Source: QQUK01 sp913009765 (GTDB taxonomy: Bacteria > Zixibacteria > MSB-5A5 > GN15 > FEB-12). From it: 47,772 bases of DNA. Position numbers and translations under genes: made by a program. The stretch is from contig CALCCW010000295.1 in NCBI GenBank assembly GCA_937900185.1, positions 1-47,772 on the forward strand, given 5' to 3'. Under the pieces are notes generated by a model. That model was not told the DNA's origin. It saw nothing but the letters and a program-made list of their open reading frames with translations, and did no database searches. This document shows, in pieces, positions 34,201-42,433 of this stretch. Position 1 is the stretch's first letter, and the number at the start of each line of letters is the position of its first letter.

Positions 34201-34695
34201 AAGTTCTTCTAAATCGATTTCAGAGCCAACTGTTAAGACAAGCCTGTTATCATTCAAATTTTCTTTTGTTATTGTTGGCTCCATAACAGCACGGATTGGA
34301 GCGATAATAAAATCAGAGTTGTTATTTAAAAGTGACGAAAGAGTGGAAATTCTCTGTCCCATAATTTCACCCTGCGGAGCTCGAAAATCGTATGGAAGAA
34401 TCTGTCTTGAGGGGTAAAAACTAACTTTTTTAGACGGATGAAGCTGTGAGAGGTCATCAAAGATGTCTCGGGCTGTTTCGCCGTTGGTTGTTATGATAAA
34501 AATAGGCTTTTTTATATCAGAATGAAGGGATTTAAGCAAAAATGATGGCGATGAGCCATGCAGTCCTGAAACATACACAGCATCTAAATTATTTGAGTTT
34601 AAAGAATTAACTGTTTCAATAAGAGATTGAGAACGACGGAAGTGGTCTAAGAGGTTTAAAAGAGTTCTATGCTGTTTTATTGTTTTGGTGGTCAT
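31276..34695 (-). CDS. mfd: Transcription-repair coupling factor Mfd
   Basis: This 1139-residue protein has the normal Mfd length. The N-terminal UvrB-homology region spans about residues 1-350. The RNA-polymerase-interaction domain contains GDFVVHTEHGIAKYIRLETL near 490. The RecG-like translocase has Walker A GDVGFGKTEVAVRAAF near 627, DEEHRFGV near 729 and SMTATPIPRTLQMSLMGVRD, and a TRCF C-terminal domain ends the protein. It removes stalled RNA polymerase and recruits UvrA to lesions. The start follows AAGGCACC. It is a housekeeping gene between the two HEPN cassettes, so the intervening region is not purely accessory DNA. Confidence 0.97.
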   Translation of the reverse strand: MTTKTIKQHRTLLNLLDHFRRSQSLIETVNSLNSNNLDAVYVSGLHGSSPSFLLKSLHSDIKKPIFIITTNGETARDIFDDLSQLHPSKKVSFYPSRQILPYDFRAPQGEIMGQRISTLSSLLNNNSDFIIAPIRAVMEPTITKENLNDNRLVLTVGSEIDLEELVHKLLTLGFRRVANVEEVGDFAQRGGLIDFFTPGSDAPVRIELFGDEVDTIRNFDVRSQRTISKVDSVSILPKREILITPETVEKYLEKLSEDDADFIRHRYLNDPELPGLEWLSIMFGLSQGSLFDFITDDTILFFEGRGSLENETEKIMEEAVILFERFKSRLPGIPKPDTYYLTSEQIDSHFASYKKIDMLPFKGGKKNIIDFKCSPHPSLGARLDLLGDTLREYNQTNFTYMIATDNQGQADRLKELISEKSNIAFDPVIEVADLKGGFIAHEAGFALLTDHQIFSRHHRRVRKKKYKEGVAISDYTNLTPGDFVVHTEHGIAKYIRLETLTLDKRSRDCLLLIYGDNDKLFVPIEEFNRVSKYAGKDADPSLTRLGGPSWDKLKKKTKKAIELMAEDLVQLYAERKASKGYAFGEDTVWLKQLEASFPFEETKDQLRAIQEVKADMKSENTMERLICGDVGFGKTEVAVRAAFKAIDKGKQAAVLVPTTILAQQHYETFKERYQDFPVNVEMLSRFRTKKEQDKIIEDIALGKVDLVVGTHRLFSKDIFFKDLGLLVIDEEHRFGVRHKEKLRKLKANVDTLSMTATPIPRTLQMSLMGVRDMSLITTSPKDRLPIITEISEFDPGMIATIVLREIDRDGQVFFVHNRVQTIDAMYNYLKKYIPQAEIVVAHGQMHEKSLEGVMHAFMNKRYNVLLCTSIIESGLDIPEANTIIINRADRFGLAQLYQLRGRVGRSSKRAYAYLLTPSTKLMQKDAVKRLRAIEAHSDLGSGFALAMRDLEIRGAGTILGAKQSGFIEEIGFEMYNKLLEEAIAKLKGAEIFRPPDTKLEYDIEMYLDNNYVNNRQQKVDIYRRIADCHQLSEVESIRDEVVDRFGKLPQSAIDLFDGAAVKISASLLEIEKVKMRKGIVNLFFEEGKILKREEVESLRKATDCPMEFSLTGNIQIIIDMSKTEKNRRLSDLRGILGKV

Positions 34696-34720
34696 AAGGT
34701 GCCTTTATTTTGCAATACAG

Positions 34721-34748
34721 AAAAACCCCGTATCATTTACAGACGGGG
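34721..34748 (-). terminator. Terminator-like hairpin in the mfd leader
   Basis: On the minus strand, CCCCGT and ACGGGG form a six-pair stem followed by TTTTT, about 30 bp before the mfd start. No minus-strand gene ends upstream, so it could attenuate mfd transcription or belong to a lost gene. Confidence 0.45.
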
Positions 34749-34908
34749 GATATTTTGTTATTTTGGTCAAATATAGGAAAAAAACGCATAAAATCCACTG
34801 TTTTTACGATTTTTTATTTGCCAAAGGAGATTTAGATTAGTAAAATTACGCATCTTTATGGAATTAGAAAATTAAAAAAACTCTTAGACAGATATGAAGG
34901 AGTCCAAC

Positions 34909-35079
34909 ATGTCAAGTTACACAAAACTAATCGAAGTCGTTGAAGCAATCAAAGGTGATGTAGAAAAAGCCGAAGCCGGCAACAAAGCTGCCACAGGTCG
35001 AGTAAGAAAATCTATGCAGGAAATTAAAGCAGTTGCCCAGGATATCAGAAAAGAAATGCTGGAACTTCGCGAAAAATAA
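34909..35079 (+). CDS. Histone H1-like Hc1 family protein
   Basis: This is a 56-residue basic, helical protein. ATG 34909 follows GGAG at the right distance, whereas an ATG at 34894 does not. The sequence KLIEVVEAIKGDVEKAE then NKAATGRVRKSMQEIKAVAQ matches short Hc1-like nucleoid proteins common in Bacteroidetes and Chlorobi. It probably binds DNA non-specifically. A terminator follows directly. Confidence 0.75.
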   Translation: MSSYTKLIEVVEAIKGDVEKAEAGNKAATGRVRKSMQEIKAVAQDIRKEMLELREK

Positions 35080-35110
35080 CCGTTACAAACGATAGATAAA
35101 TGATTTCAAG

Positions 35111-35140
35111 GAGAGTGTGTGAATCGCACTCTCTTTTTTT
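35111..35140 (+). terminator. Rho-independent terminator of the Hc1-like gene
   Basis: The GAGAGTG / CACTCTC stem is followed by seven T residues, 31 bp after the stop. Confidence 0.85.
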
Positions 35141-35193
35141 ATGGGAAGGAATTATGTGATTGATTAAATCAATTAATATATCTATTTTATTAT

Positions 35194-36198
35194 ATGCTTA
35201 AGATAAATGGACTATCTCATTCTTTAGAGGATTATAAATATATTGATCTTTTTGCAGGAATTGGAGGGTTTAGATATGCTTTAGATTCTTTTGGAGCAAC
35301 ATGTGTCTTTAGTTCAGAATGGGATAAAAATGCTCAAGAAGTGTATAAGAATAATTTTGGTGATATGCCGGAGGGTGATATTACTCAAGTTGATGAGAAA
35401 GAAATCCCAAAACATGATATTTTATGTGCAGGATTTCCATGTCAGGCATTTAGCATATCAGGTAATAAAAAAGGTTTTAATGACACAAGAGGAACTTTAT
35501 TCTTTGATATAGTGAGAATTGCAAAATATCATAAACCTAAGTTCCTTTTTTTAGAAAATGTCCGAAATTTTGAAAATCATGACAATGGCAATACATTAAA
35601 AACTGTATATAATGTACTTGAATCATTAGGGTATAATGTATTTCATAAAGTATTAAATGCTAGTTGTTTTGGTGTTCCGCAAAACAGAGAACGAATATAT
35701 GTTTTAGCCTTTCGACAAGAAAAAATAAACATCCAAAACTATGAATTTGTAAAACCCTCAATGAGAAGTGTTACGTTAAAAGAAATTTTTCTTGAAAAAG
35801 AGTATATTGAAGAATTCTACATAAATAGAGAAGATATTATTCTTAACACATCAAAAAAAATTGAGCCTGATATTTTTGGGAACTATCCCTTAAAACCTAT
35901 TCGTATTGGAACTGTAAATAAGGGCGGACAAGGTGAGAGAATTTATCACGAGTGTGGTCATGCAATCACGCTTTCCGCTTATGGTGGCGGTATAGGAGCA
36001 AAAACAGGTTTGTATGCGACAAATGGAAAAGTACGAAAACTTGCTCCAAGAGAATGTGCAAGACTGATGACATTTCCGGAATCTTTTATAATGCATAGTT
36101 CAAAATATCAAAGTTACAAACAGTTTGGCAATTCTGTTGTTGTTGATGTTTTACAGTATATTCTACAGGATTTAATTATTAAGAAAGTACTGCATTGA
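35194..36198 (+). CDS. HhaI-like DNA cytosine-5 methyltransferase (GCGC)
   Basis: This 334-residue C5-cytosine methyltransferase shows the ten-motif order: IDLFAGIGGFRYAL (I), FSSEWDKNAQEVY (II), ILCAGFPCQAFSISG (IV, catalytic Cys), FLFLENVRNF (VI), QNRERIYVLAF (VIII), and LAPRECARLMTFPESF with KQFGNSVVVDVL (IX-X). The stretch KGGQGERIYHECGHAITLSA closely follows M.HhaI, including the target-recognition part. It overlaps the downstream HinP1I-like endonuclease gene by 4 bp, so it forms a type II system probably recognising GCGC. Specificity is inferred from the resemblance of both proteins. Confidence 0.93.
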   Translation: MLKINGLSHSLEDYKYIDLFAGIGGFRYALDSFGATCVFSSEWDKNAQEVYKNNFGDMPEGDITQVDEKEIPKHDILCAGFPCQAFSISGNKKGFNDTRGTLFFDIVRIAKYHKPKFLFLENVRNFENHDNGNTLKTVYNVLESLGYNVFHKVLNASCFGVPQNRERIYVLAFRQEKINIQNYEFVKPSMRSVTLKEIFLEKEYIEEFYINREDIILNTSKKIEPDIFGNYPLKPIRIGTVNKGGQGERIYHECGHAITLSAYGGGIGAKTGLYATNGKVRKLAPRECARLMTFPESFIMHSSKYQSYKQFGNSVVVDVLQYILQDLIIKKVLH

Positions 36199-36947
36199 AA
36201 AATAACAATCTGATAAAAATTGGCTCTCAAACGGCAAAAAACGGTTTTAAGAATGAAAAATATATAGCCTATAAATTTGATCACTGGAGAACTGACCCTG
36301 AAGCAAAATTATGGCTTAAAATTATGGGGTACAATTTTGATGAAATCAAAAATGTACAAGCTGTAATAATTACAAGAGAAAAAACAGATGTACAAGTACA
36401 AATTGAAATAGAAACAAAAGATGCTATTTCACGTGAAAACATACAAGTAAAATTGGTATCAACTCGCTCAGGGTTTAATCAGATTGATAAAAGATGGGTA
36501 GATAAATATTCTGAACTTTGGTCTATTCCTGATAATGTAAAAATACTTTTAAAACATTTTACCGGTGAAATTGAACCAAATATTGAGAATCCAAAAGATT
36601 CAAGAAGAATGTTTATAAACGAGTTTACGAAAAAAGATCAACATCTGATAATAAATTTCTTTTTATCAAATAAGCCTCTAATTGTAAATGATATTTTAAA
36701 GGGTAGAGGTCCATTTGCTGCAGAATGGATGCTAATTGCTCAAAAAGTAATGTCTGATGCTCAATGGGTACTAAAACCAATGAATATTGTTATTAATCAT
36801 TATAGTGCCGGAAGTGTAGAGTTATCTCCTCGTGGTAGTCTAAAAATTGGTCGTATAACTGCTCAAAGAAAAGGTGGTGATGGGGGACGGCTAACTGCAA
36901 ATATGCTGCAATTTAAGATTGATCCAACAGAATTATTTGATGATTAA
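36195..36947 (+). CDS. HinP1I-like type II restriction endonuclease (GCGC)
   Basis: This 250-residue protein starts at TTG 36195, overlapping the methyltransferase stop (TTGA). It resembles R.HinP1I over its full length: LIKIGSQTAKNGFKNEKYIA at the start, HWRTDPEAKLWLKIMGYNFD, NIQVKLVSTRSGFNQIDKRW, GRGPFAAEWMLIAQKV and the ending ANMLQFKIDPTELFDD. The active site of HinP1I is Asp plus a Q-x-K motif. Both are seen here (EKTDVQVQ and IQVKL). It would cut G^CGC. The TTG start keeps expression low and couples it to methylase translation. Confidence 0.9.
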   Translation: MKNNNLIKIGSQTAKNGFKNEKYIAYKFDHWRTDPEAKLWLKIMGYNFDEIKNVQAVIITREKTDVQVQIEIETKDAISRENIQVKLVSTRSGFNQIDKRWVDKYSELWSIPDNVKILLKHFTGEIEPNIENPKDSRRMFINEFTKKDQHLIINFFLSNKPLIVNDILKGRGPFAAEWMLIAQKVMSDAQWVLKPMNIVINHYSAGSVELSPRGSLKIGRITAQRKGGDGGRLTANMLQFKIDPTELFDD

Positions 36948-37333
36948 AGTTGGTTATTGTTTACGGTTGTTATGTTGGTTTCTGAAACCGCAAAGTGGGT
37001 TTGTGAACCAACATTCAGCATTGTGACACAGCCTCTTGATTGGGAATCCGGTCATTAGTTATACGGCACTTGTCGATGTATGCACTCTTCAAACCATCCC
37101 CGACTTGGTCGGGGAACCAGTTGTTTTGAACTCCTCTCCGGCGGAGGGCTTGTTGAAAAAGTCCAAATTGTCACAACTTGAGCAGTCAGGAACCCTTTCC
37201 TGACTGTTTAATCGTCGGGAAAGGGTTCCCGACGATGCCTTTTGAGGGTTTATCAACAAGCCCCGGAGCCGGAGTCCGGAACAGAAACGAGATTTAAAAT
37301 TCTTCAAGTCATCAACACATTTTAGATAATAAT
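36948..37333. repeat. Gap filled with palindromic hairpins
   Basis: Three strong hairpins lie here: CCCCGAC-ttg-GTCGGGG (37098-37114), CAGTCAGGAA / TTCCTGACTG (37183-37206) and CGTCGGGAA / TTCCCGACG (37213-37234). The outer arms GGGCTTGTTGA (37146) and TCAACAAGCCC (37253-37263) form a larger inverted repeat that recurs at 45790-45808. The flank of cassette B (37270-37289) ends the gap. No gene was seen. Confidence 0.7.
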
Positions 37334-37531
37334 TTACAACCAATCAAAATGATGAAACGCTTTTTCTTTAGCAAGACGTTTGTTTGGTGGGCATGGGTAT
37401 TGTCGAGATGTAGTTCTACTTATATTAACCGCTATTCCGTTTAATTCTTTACAATGTGCAATCCAACACGACTTCGGAACAAAATTATGATTCTTTCTTA
37501 CCCAATCTTGTATATCTTTGTATGTCGCCAT
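37334..37531 (-). CDS. 65-aa conserved CWIAH protein, cassette copy B
   Basis: This 65-residue paralogue of the protein at 30142-30339 has 52 identical positions by my count. It keeps MATYKDIQDWVRKNHNFVPK, then CWIAHCKELNG, the CP near residue 47 and the ending AFHHFDWL (Gly to Asp). The gene starts 9 bp after its HEPN partner, compared with 40 bp in copy A. Most changes fall in residues 42-60. Confidence 0.7.
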   Translation of the reverse strand: MATYKDIQDWVRKNHNFVPKSCWIAHCKELNGIAVNISRTTSRQYPCPPNKRLAKEKAFHHFDWL

Positions 37532-37540
37532 TTGTTGTTC

Positions 37541-38239
37541 CTATCCATTTTTTTCTTGAATAAGTTTATCTATATATTTAAAGAGAGCGTTAAAAGATTC
37601 AAGTACATAATTCAAATATCCTTCTTCTACGAAAACCTCTTTTTCCCCTGAAAGGAAATTATTTTGTTTAACAATTTTAAATTCATCTTTCGGAGTTCCA
37701 TCATCTTTAATTAGTCCTCCATCATTGTGTACAACGATATTTCTAATCTTTTGTATCAATTTTACTCGTTCCCATATATTATTCCCCTTATCAATTGGAA
37801 TATCTGAAACTAATTCTAAATACATTATGCTTCTATCAATTCCTTTTCCTTTTAAATCTTTAAATCCAATTTTATAATTTTCAGTATTTTGAAATAGAAT
37901 ACATAGATCATTGAGTGTATGTTCAAAAACGCTAAATAATGTAATTAACGCAGACCGTCTTTGAAGACTAGGGAAATACTCTTTAAATATTTTCTCCAAA
38001 TCCCAAGTCAGACTATCAAGTCCTTCATGTGTGTCTATAATGTCAGATGGAGCTTCATCGTTTAGCACTTTTATAACTTTATATACTCTTCCTTTTTCAA
38101 TTTTCTTATTATATTGCTTTACACTTGATTTAATCTGATTTTCAACATTACTTATATAAACTTTAAGTAATTCTATTAATAATTTTATTTCATATTGATA
38201 CCAGTTTAAAGGAACTTTTTTGGGAGTATATAGTGGCAT
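37541..38239 (-). CDS. HEPN-like protein, cassette copy B
   Basis: This is a 232-residue paralogue of the protein at 29406-30101. ATG 38239 (MPLYTPKKVPLNWY) is preferred over an upstream TTG. The HEPN-type motif is kept as KIRNIVVHNDGGL, along with the FPSLQRRSALITLF helix, while linker regions have drifted. Identity with copy A is about two thirds by eye. The promoter region is also conserved, so the duplicated unit spans about 37270-38355. Confidence 0.65.
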   Translation of the reverse strand: MPLYTPKKVPLNWYQYEIKLLIELLKVYISNVENQIKSSVKQYNKKIEKGRVYKVIKVLNDEAPSDIIDTHEGLDSLTWDLEKIFKEYFPSLQRRSALITLFSVFEHTLNDLCILFQNTENYKIGFKDLKGKGIDRSIMYLELVSDIPIDKGNNIWERVKLIQKIRNIVVHNDGGLIKDDGTPKDEFKIVKQNNFLSGEKEVFVEEGYLNYVLESFNALFKYIDKLIQEKNG

Positions 38240-38312
38240 AGTTATCAAATCTTCTTTTAGAGTTGTTGTGGCTATCTATAAATATAATTTTTACAAATTG
38301 TTATAGCTTTTT

Positions 38313-38341
38313 ATAATACACACCCTCATCCCCATTGTCAA
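38313..38341 (-). promoter_or_regulatory. Promoter of HEPN cassette copy B
   Basis: On the minus strand, TTGACA (38341-38336), a 17-bp G-rich spacer and TATTAT (38318-38313) match copy A in boxes, spacing and spacer character, with a shared GTGATAT further upstream. Confidence 0.7.
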
Positions 38342-38461
38342 CTCCACCCATATCACACTTTCTCTACAAACTCTCCCCTCTTTCGCATCACATCTCTTTC
38401 TATGAACGCCTAAATTATGAAAGAGAAATCAGATGCACAAAATAACTACAATTAATATTAG

Positions 38462-38486
38462 AAAAAATGGCTTTAAGCCATTTTTT
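38462..38486. terminator. Bidirectional terminator-like palindrome in a 500-bp gap
   Basis: AAAAAATGGCTT-t-AAGCCATTTTTT is symmetrical with a T-run on both strands. The gap 38355-38846 otherwise contains two CGAACCCATTTT copies (38583 and 38754), which look like repeat debris, and no gene that I can support. Confidence 0.5.
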
Positions 38487-38846
38487 AGAGCAAAGCCATT
38501 TCGCTGTAAACTGCTATCGCTATTTTCTTTACCTCGAAAATAATGAGAAAAAACGTAAAAGTAGGTTCCCTATATATGCGAAACGAACCCATTTTTCAAT
38601 CCGAAAGGACTGGACTCCGTGGCAAGGACGGAGAGGAGTTTAGAAGACTGGATTCAAAGTTTGGGGTGACATTTTGAAAATGTTTTTATAATTGTCATTT
38701 CCCCTCTTTTAAGAGTCGGTTAAGGGGTGTTTAAAAAAACGCTATTTCAAAAAACGAACCCATTTTACTGTAACTGCATAGGGTAGATGAAACTATAAGA
38801 AATTATTAGATTTCAAAATGTGGATAAATATGTAAAAGTGAACCCT

Positions 38847-39695
38847 CTACCCTTTTTCAACATCATGCATAAGATCATCGCCAACTTCAACTTGATTCTG
38901 TTTGCTTTCTTGAGAAAGGAATAGCACTACAAGCGATATACGTCTGTTGCGGTCATCGTTGGGATCTTTGGTTATCATTGGAAATCTATCAGCAAAACCT
39001 CGTACCTCCCTAACCTGCCCTTTATATAACCCGGATACATCCATCAACTGTCTGGCAGCATTGGCACGATCGGTGGAAAGTTCCCAGTTGGAATATGCTT
39101 TTCTTCCGCCAAACGATGCATCGGTGTGACCTTCTATTACGATATGGTTTTCTAACTTACCAAGTTCTTCAGCGATAACCATTAAAATCTTAGCAGGTTT
39201 TTGAAGAAGTTTAGCAGAACCCGGTTCAAAAAATGCCGGAGAATTTTCGCTTTCATTTAAAATAATTCTCAAACCTTCAGAGGTCATTTCCATTTTGATA
39301 TTATTTTTAAGTTTATTAAACATTGATTGTTTTTTTAGTTGTGCGGCAATTTTTTTGGCGGCGATCTCAAGCTCTTTTTTCTCTTTAGTAGACGCAGAAC
39401 CATTGTCTTTCTTTTTGACCATAGAACCGACCGGGTTTTGTTTTTTTATTGGAGATGCAGCACCTTTTAAGACACCTTCCTTACCTTCAGAAGAATATTT
39501 ACCGGGGTCTCTAAAAAAACCTGCTACCCCCTCACGCACATCCGGTTTTTGACCAACCAGCCACATAACTAAAAAAAATGCCATCATAGCAGTCATAAAA
39601 TCAGCAAAGGCAACTTTCCAAGCTCCGCCGTGATGACCATCGCTACCTTTTTTTATGATTTTTTTTATAATAGGTTGTTCAGAATTATCAGACAC
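38847..39695 (-). CDS. motB: Flagellar motor/stator protein MotB
   Basis: This 282-residue protein starts at GTG 39695. The N-terminal cytoplasmic tail is followed by the single TM helix with the proton-binding Asp (AWKVAFADFMTAMMAFFLVM), a linker, and a C-terminal OmpA-like peptidoglycan-binding domain (IVIEGHTDASFGG ... ELSTDRANAARQLM ... DDRNRRISLVVLF). It forms the stator with MotA, encoded 5 bp upstream. No other flagellar gene is in the window. Confidence 0.95.
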   Translation of the reverse strand: MSDNSEQPIIKKIIKKGSDGHHGGAWKVAFADFMTAMMAFFLVMWLVGQKPDVREGVAGFFRDPGKYSSEGKEGVLKGAASPIKKQNPVGSMVKKKDNGSASTKEKKELEIAAKKIAAQLKKQSMFNKLKNNIKMEMTSEGLRIILNESENSPAFFEPGSAKLLQKPAKILMVIAEELGKLENHIVIEGHTDASFGGRKAYSNWELSTDRANAARQLMDVSGLYKGQVREVRGFADRFPMITKDPNDDRNRRISLVVLFLSQESKQNQVEVGDDLMHDVEKG

Positions 39696-39700
39696 AATAG

Positions 39701-40558
39701 TTATTTCCGTTTGCTTTCATTACAAGCTTCTTCCAGTTCAATAAAACTGGGGCGAACATCGGCAAATAGAGTTCGACGGGCAAATTCAACAGCAATAACA
39801 CCTGCCACACCTTTATTAAACGAGAGCAATGCATGTTTCATACAACTGATATACTGTATATCTTCATTTACTCGAAATTTCATATTGGCAGAAATTGGTC
39901 CCAAGAAACCGTAACACATCAAAATCCCTAAGAATGTTCCAACTAAAGCAGCCCCTACTTTTTCTCCGATTTCTTCAGGCGGTCCGTCAATTGCTCCCAT
40001 TGTAATAACAATACCTAATACCGCAGCAACAATACCTAAACCAGGCAATGAATCAGAAACCGTACTTAAGGCGTGTGACGGATGTAGTTCCTCTTCTCTT
40101 AAGGCATCAATATCATTATCCATAAGGTCTTCTAAGTCAGTCGGCTGAACTGCTCCTGAAATAATAACTCTCATCGTATCTGCGAAGAAATTTATTGCAT
40201 GATGATTTTTAAGAAATTTAGGATACCGTTTAAAAATTTCGGAATCTTCGGGATGTTCGACATGATTTTCTAACCCGATAAGACCATCTTTTCTGGCAAT
40301 ATTAAAAATCTCAAACATCATAACCAACAGGTCTTGATAATCTTTTTTTCTATAAGCCGTGCTAAATAATCCGGTTACCTGACTTACCATACATTTAATA
40401 ACATTTATTGGATTTGCTATGACCATAGAACCTAAAGCAGCCCCGCCGATGATAAGGAGTTCAAATGGTTGGTAGAGTGCTAATATATGCCCGCCTTCAA
40501 AAACATAGCCGGTAAGAATAGATCCAATAACAATAACCGCACCAATAATTATAAACAT
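39701..40558 (-). CDS. motA: Flagellar motor/stator protein MotA
   Basis: This 285-residue, four-helix stator subunit starts with MFIIIGAVIVIGSILTGYVF and contains FELLIIGGAALGSMVIAN, ALSTVSDSLPGLGIVAAVLG and GTFLGILMCYGFLGPISANM, the conserved MotA helices and the Pro-containing loop of the family. It precedes motB by 5 bp and is divergent from the antiporter gene. Confidence 0.95.
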   Translation of the reverse strand: MFIIIGAVIVIGSILTGYVFEGGHILALYQPFELLIIGGAALGSMVIANPINVIKCMVSQVTGLFSTAYRKKDYQDLLVMMFEIFNIARKDGLIGLENHVEHPEDSEIFKRYPKFLKNHHAINFFADTMRVIISGAVQPTDLEDLMDNDIDALREEELHPSHALSTVSDSLPGLGIVAAVLGIVITMGAIDGPPEEIGEKVGAALVGTFLGILMCYGFLGPISANMKFRVNEDIQYISCMKHALLSFNKGVAGVIAVEFARRTLFADVRPSFIELEEACNESKRK

Positions 40559-40773
40559 AGTATACTCTTCAATTTTTTATTTTCAGGTTTACTGCTCTTT
40601 CTATTATTTTCGTCAGTTTTTTGATAAACATGAGCATTTATTATTGATGAAAAACCAATTACAATTAAACCCCTATATGAAATTTTAATACGATTTCAGA
40701 TAAAAAACTTGTACATTTTAAGACATTGCTTTACATTTTCGCCAGTAAAGAATAAAAACAAATAGGAGTTCAG

Positions 40774-42108
40774 ATGCGTTTTATTACCACAAAGAGATTT
40801 TTTATACTTTTAGCTTTTTCATTAGTTTATGCAGGGTACAATATGGCTTATGCCTCCTCAGGCGGCGAATCAAGTGATAGTGGGTTGATTCTTAACATAC
40901 TTTTAGAACTAATGGTGATACTCTTAGCTGCCAAATTAGGTGGAGATTTATTTGAACGATTTCATCAACCGGCTGTATTGGGCGAATTAGTTATCGGAAT
41001 GCTTATCGGAAATTTACAACTTGTCGGTATTGATTTATTTGCAACCTTTCAGCATGATTTGACTTTAGAGATTCTTGCAGAACTCGGTGTTATAATCCTT
41101 CTGTTTGAAGTCGGCTTGGAGTCTACGGTAAAAGATATGATGAAAGTCGGGGTAACATCATTTATGGTTGCTGTGTTTGGTGTGATCGCTCCATTCTTTT
41201 TAGGATGGGGAGTTGCTATTTGGTTTTTACCTGAAGCTGAAACATTGGTACATCTGTTTATAGGTGCAACTTTAAAGGCAACATCGGTAGGTATCACAGC
41301 TCGGGTTTTAAAAGATATTGAGAAGATACAGACCAAAGAAGAAAAAATTATTTTAGGTGCAGCTGTAATTGATGATATTTTGGGGTTAATAATTTTGGCG
41401 GTTGTCACCGGTATTATTTCAGCAGCTAATCAAGGTGGTGCCAGTATTGAATCTTTTGATATCTTTATAATTGTTGCTAAGGCTGTTCTATTTATTGTCG
41501 GTGCTGTTGTATTAGGTTCATACGTACTTCCGCATTTCTTTAATTTAGCATTTAAACTAAAAGTAAAAGGTGTCTTTTTATCTATCTGTTTGTTTATATG
41601 TTTTGCACTTGCCTATATAGCAGGGAAGATTGATTTAGCCCCGATAGTTGGTGCCTTTGCTGCCGGTTTGATTTTAGAAGATGTTCATTTTACCAAATTT
41701 CGCGAAAGAGGCGAACATACTATTGAAGAATTAATTGAACCTTTGGCTGTCTTTTTGGTTCCGATATTTTTTGTACGGATGGGTATGATGGTTGATTTGA
41801 CAACTTTTGCCAAAGTTGAAATTTTAGGATTTGCGACAGTATTGACTCTTGCTGCTATTTTAGGTAAACAAGTTTGTTCGCTGGCAATTTTTGATAAATC
41901 GGTCAATAAATTTGCTATTGGATTAGGTATGATACCTCGTGGCGAAGTCGGACTAATATTTGCCGGAATTGGAGCAAAGCTGGTTCTTGACGGACAGGAT
42001 GTTATATCTCCAGCAACATATTCTGCGGTGGTTATTATGGTTATTGTAACGACCTTGGTGACACCTCCTGCTTTGAAAATTTCAATGCTTAAAGGTGAAA
42101 AAAAATAG
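40774..42108 (+). CDS. CPA2-type cation:proton antiporter
   Basis: This 444-residue membrane protein starts behind AGGAG. A signal-like first helix is followed by about 12 further TM segments. Family blocks are HQPAVLGELVIGMLIGN, ELGVIILLFEVGLEST, ATLKATSVGITARVL, GAAVIDDILGLIILAVV (double Asp ion site) and GMIPRGEVGLIFAGIG. It lacks the C-terminal TrkA_N domain of KefB/C. It is probably a Na+/H+ or K+/H+ exchanger in the inner membrane. Confidence 0.92.
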   Translation: MRFITTKRFFILLAFSLVYAGYNMAYASSGGESSDSGLILNILLELMVILLAAKLGGDLFERFHQPAVLGELVIGMLIGNLQLVGIDLFATFQHDLTLEILAELGVIILLFEVGLESTVKDMMKVGVTSFMVAVFGVIAPFFLGWGVAIWFLPEAETLVHLFIGATLKATSVGITARVLKDIEKIQTKEEKIILGAAVIDDILGLIILAVVTGIISAANQGGASIESFDIFIIVAKAVLFIVGAVVLGSYVLPHFFNLAFKLKVKGVFLSICLFICFALAYIAGKIDLAPIVGAFAAGLILEDVHFTKFRERGEHTIEELIEPLAVFLVPIFFVRMGMMVDLTTFAKVEILGFATVLTLAAILGKQVCSLAIFDKSVNKFAIGLGMIPRGEVGLIFAGIGAKLVLDGQDVISPATYSAVVIMVIVTTLVTPPALKISMLKGEKK

Positions 42109-42136
42109 TATTTTATTATATATAAAATATGAAAAG

Positions 42137-42168
42137 CGGCAACCATTTAAATGGCTGCCGTTTTTTTT
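42137..42168. terminator. Bidirectional terminator
   Basis: CGGCAaCCATTTAAATGGcTGCCG followed by eight T residues ends the antiporter gene. TTTT follows on the other strand, serving the convergent zinc-ribbon gene whose stop overlaps the T-run. Confidence 0.8.
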
Positions 42169-42352
42169 AAGGTCTTCCGGTAGCTATGCCACCAAAGAAA
42201 AAAGCAAAACCTAAGATTTTATCACAATGAGGACAGGTATACATAACCTCTTTTTTAACAAGTCCTTCAACTTCTTTTTGAATTTCATCTCTGTTTTCTT
42301 TTTTTGTTGATTCAAGCGATACCGTTTGGCTGCAGTAAGGACATAATGGCAT
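42167..42352 (-). CDS. Small zinc-ribbon protein
   Basis: This 61-residue protein has two CPxC knuckles (LCPYC at the start and TCPHC near residue 40), which form a zinc ribbon interrupted by a charged helix. The C-terminus is hydrophobic and glycine-rich (LGFAFFFGGIATGRP). Its function is unknown. It converges on the antiporter gene. Confidence 0.6.
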   Translation of the reverse strand: MPLCPYCSQTVSLESTKKENRDEIQKEVEGLVKKEVMYTCPHCDKILGFAFFFGGIATGRP

Positions 42353-42433
42353 AAAATTCTCCGTTTAAAATTAAGCTTTTAATATTACATATAAGGTACT
42401 AACCGACAGGTTAAATATTCAATTTTTTTTAAT

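Noticed and set aside
37089..37343. 84-residue minus-strand open frame
   Set aside because: It is composed of hairpin repeat sequence (low-complexity palindromes) and overlaps the conserved end of cassette B.
29281..38355. Composite transposon or insertion sequence bounded by the inverted cassettes
   Set aside because: No transposase or integrase frame is present, mfd in the middle is a housekeeping gene, and no target-site duplication was recognised.
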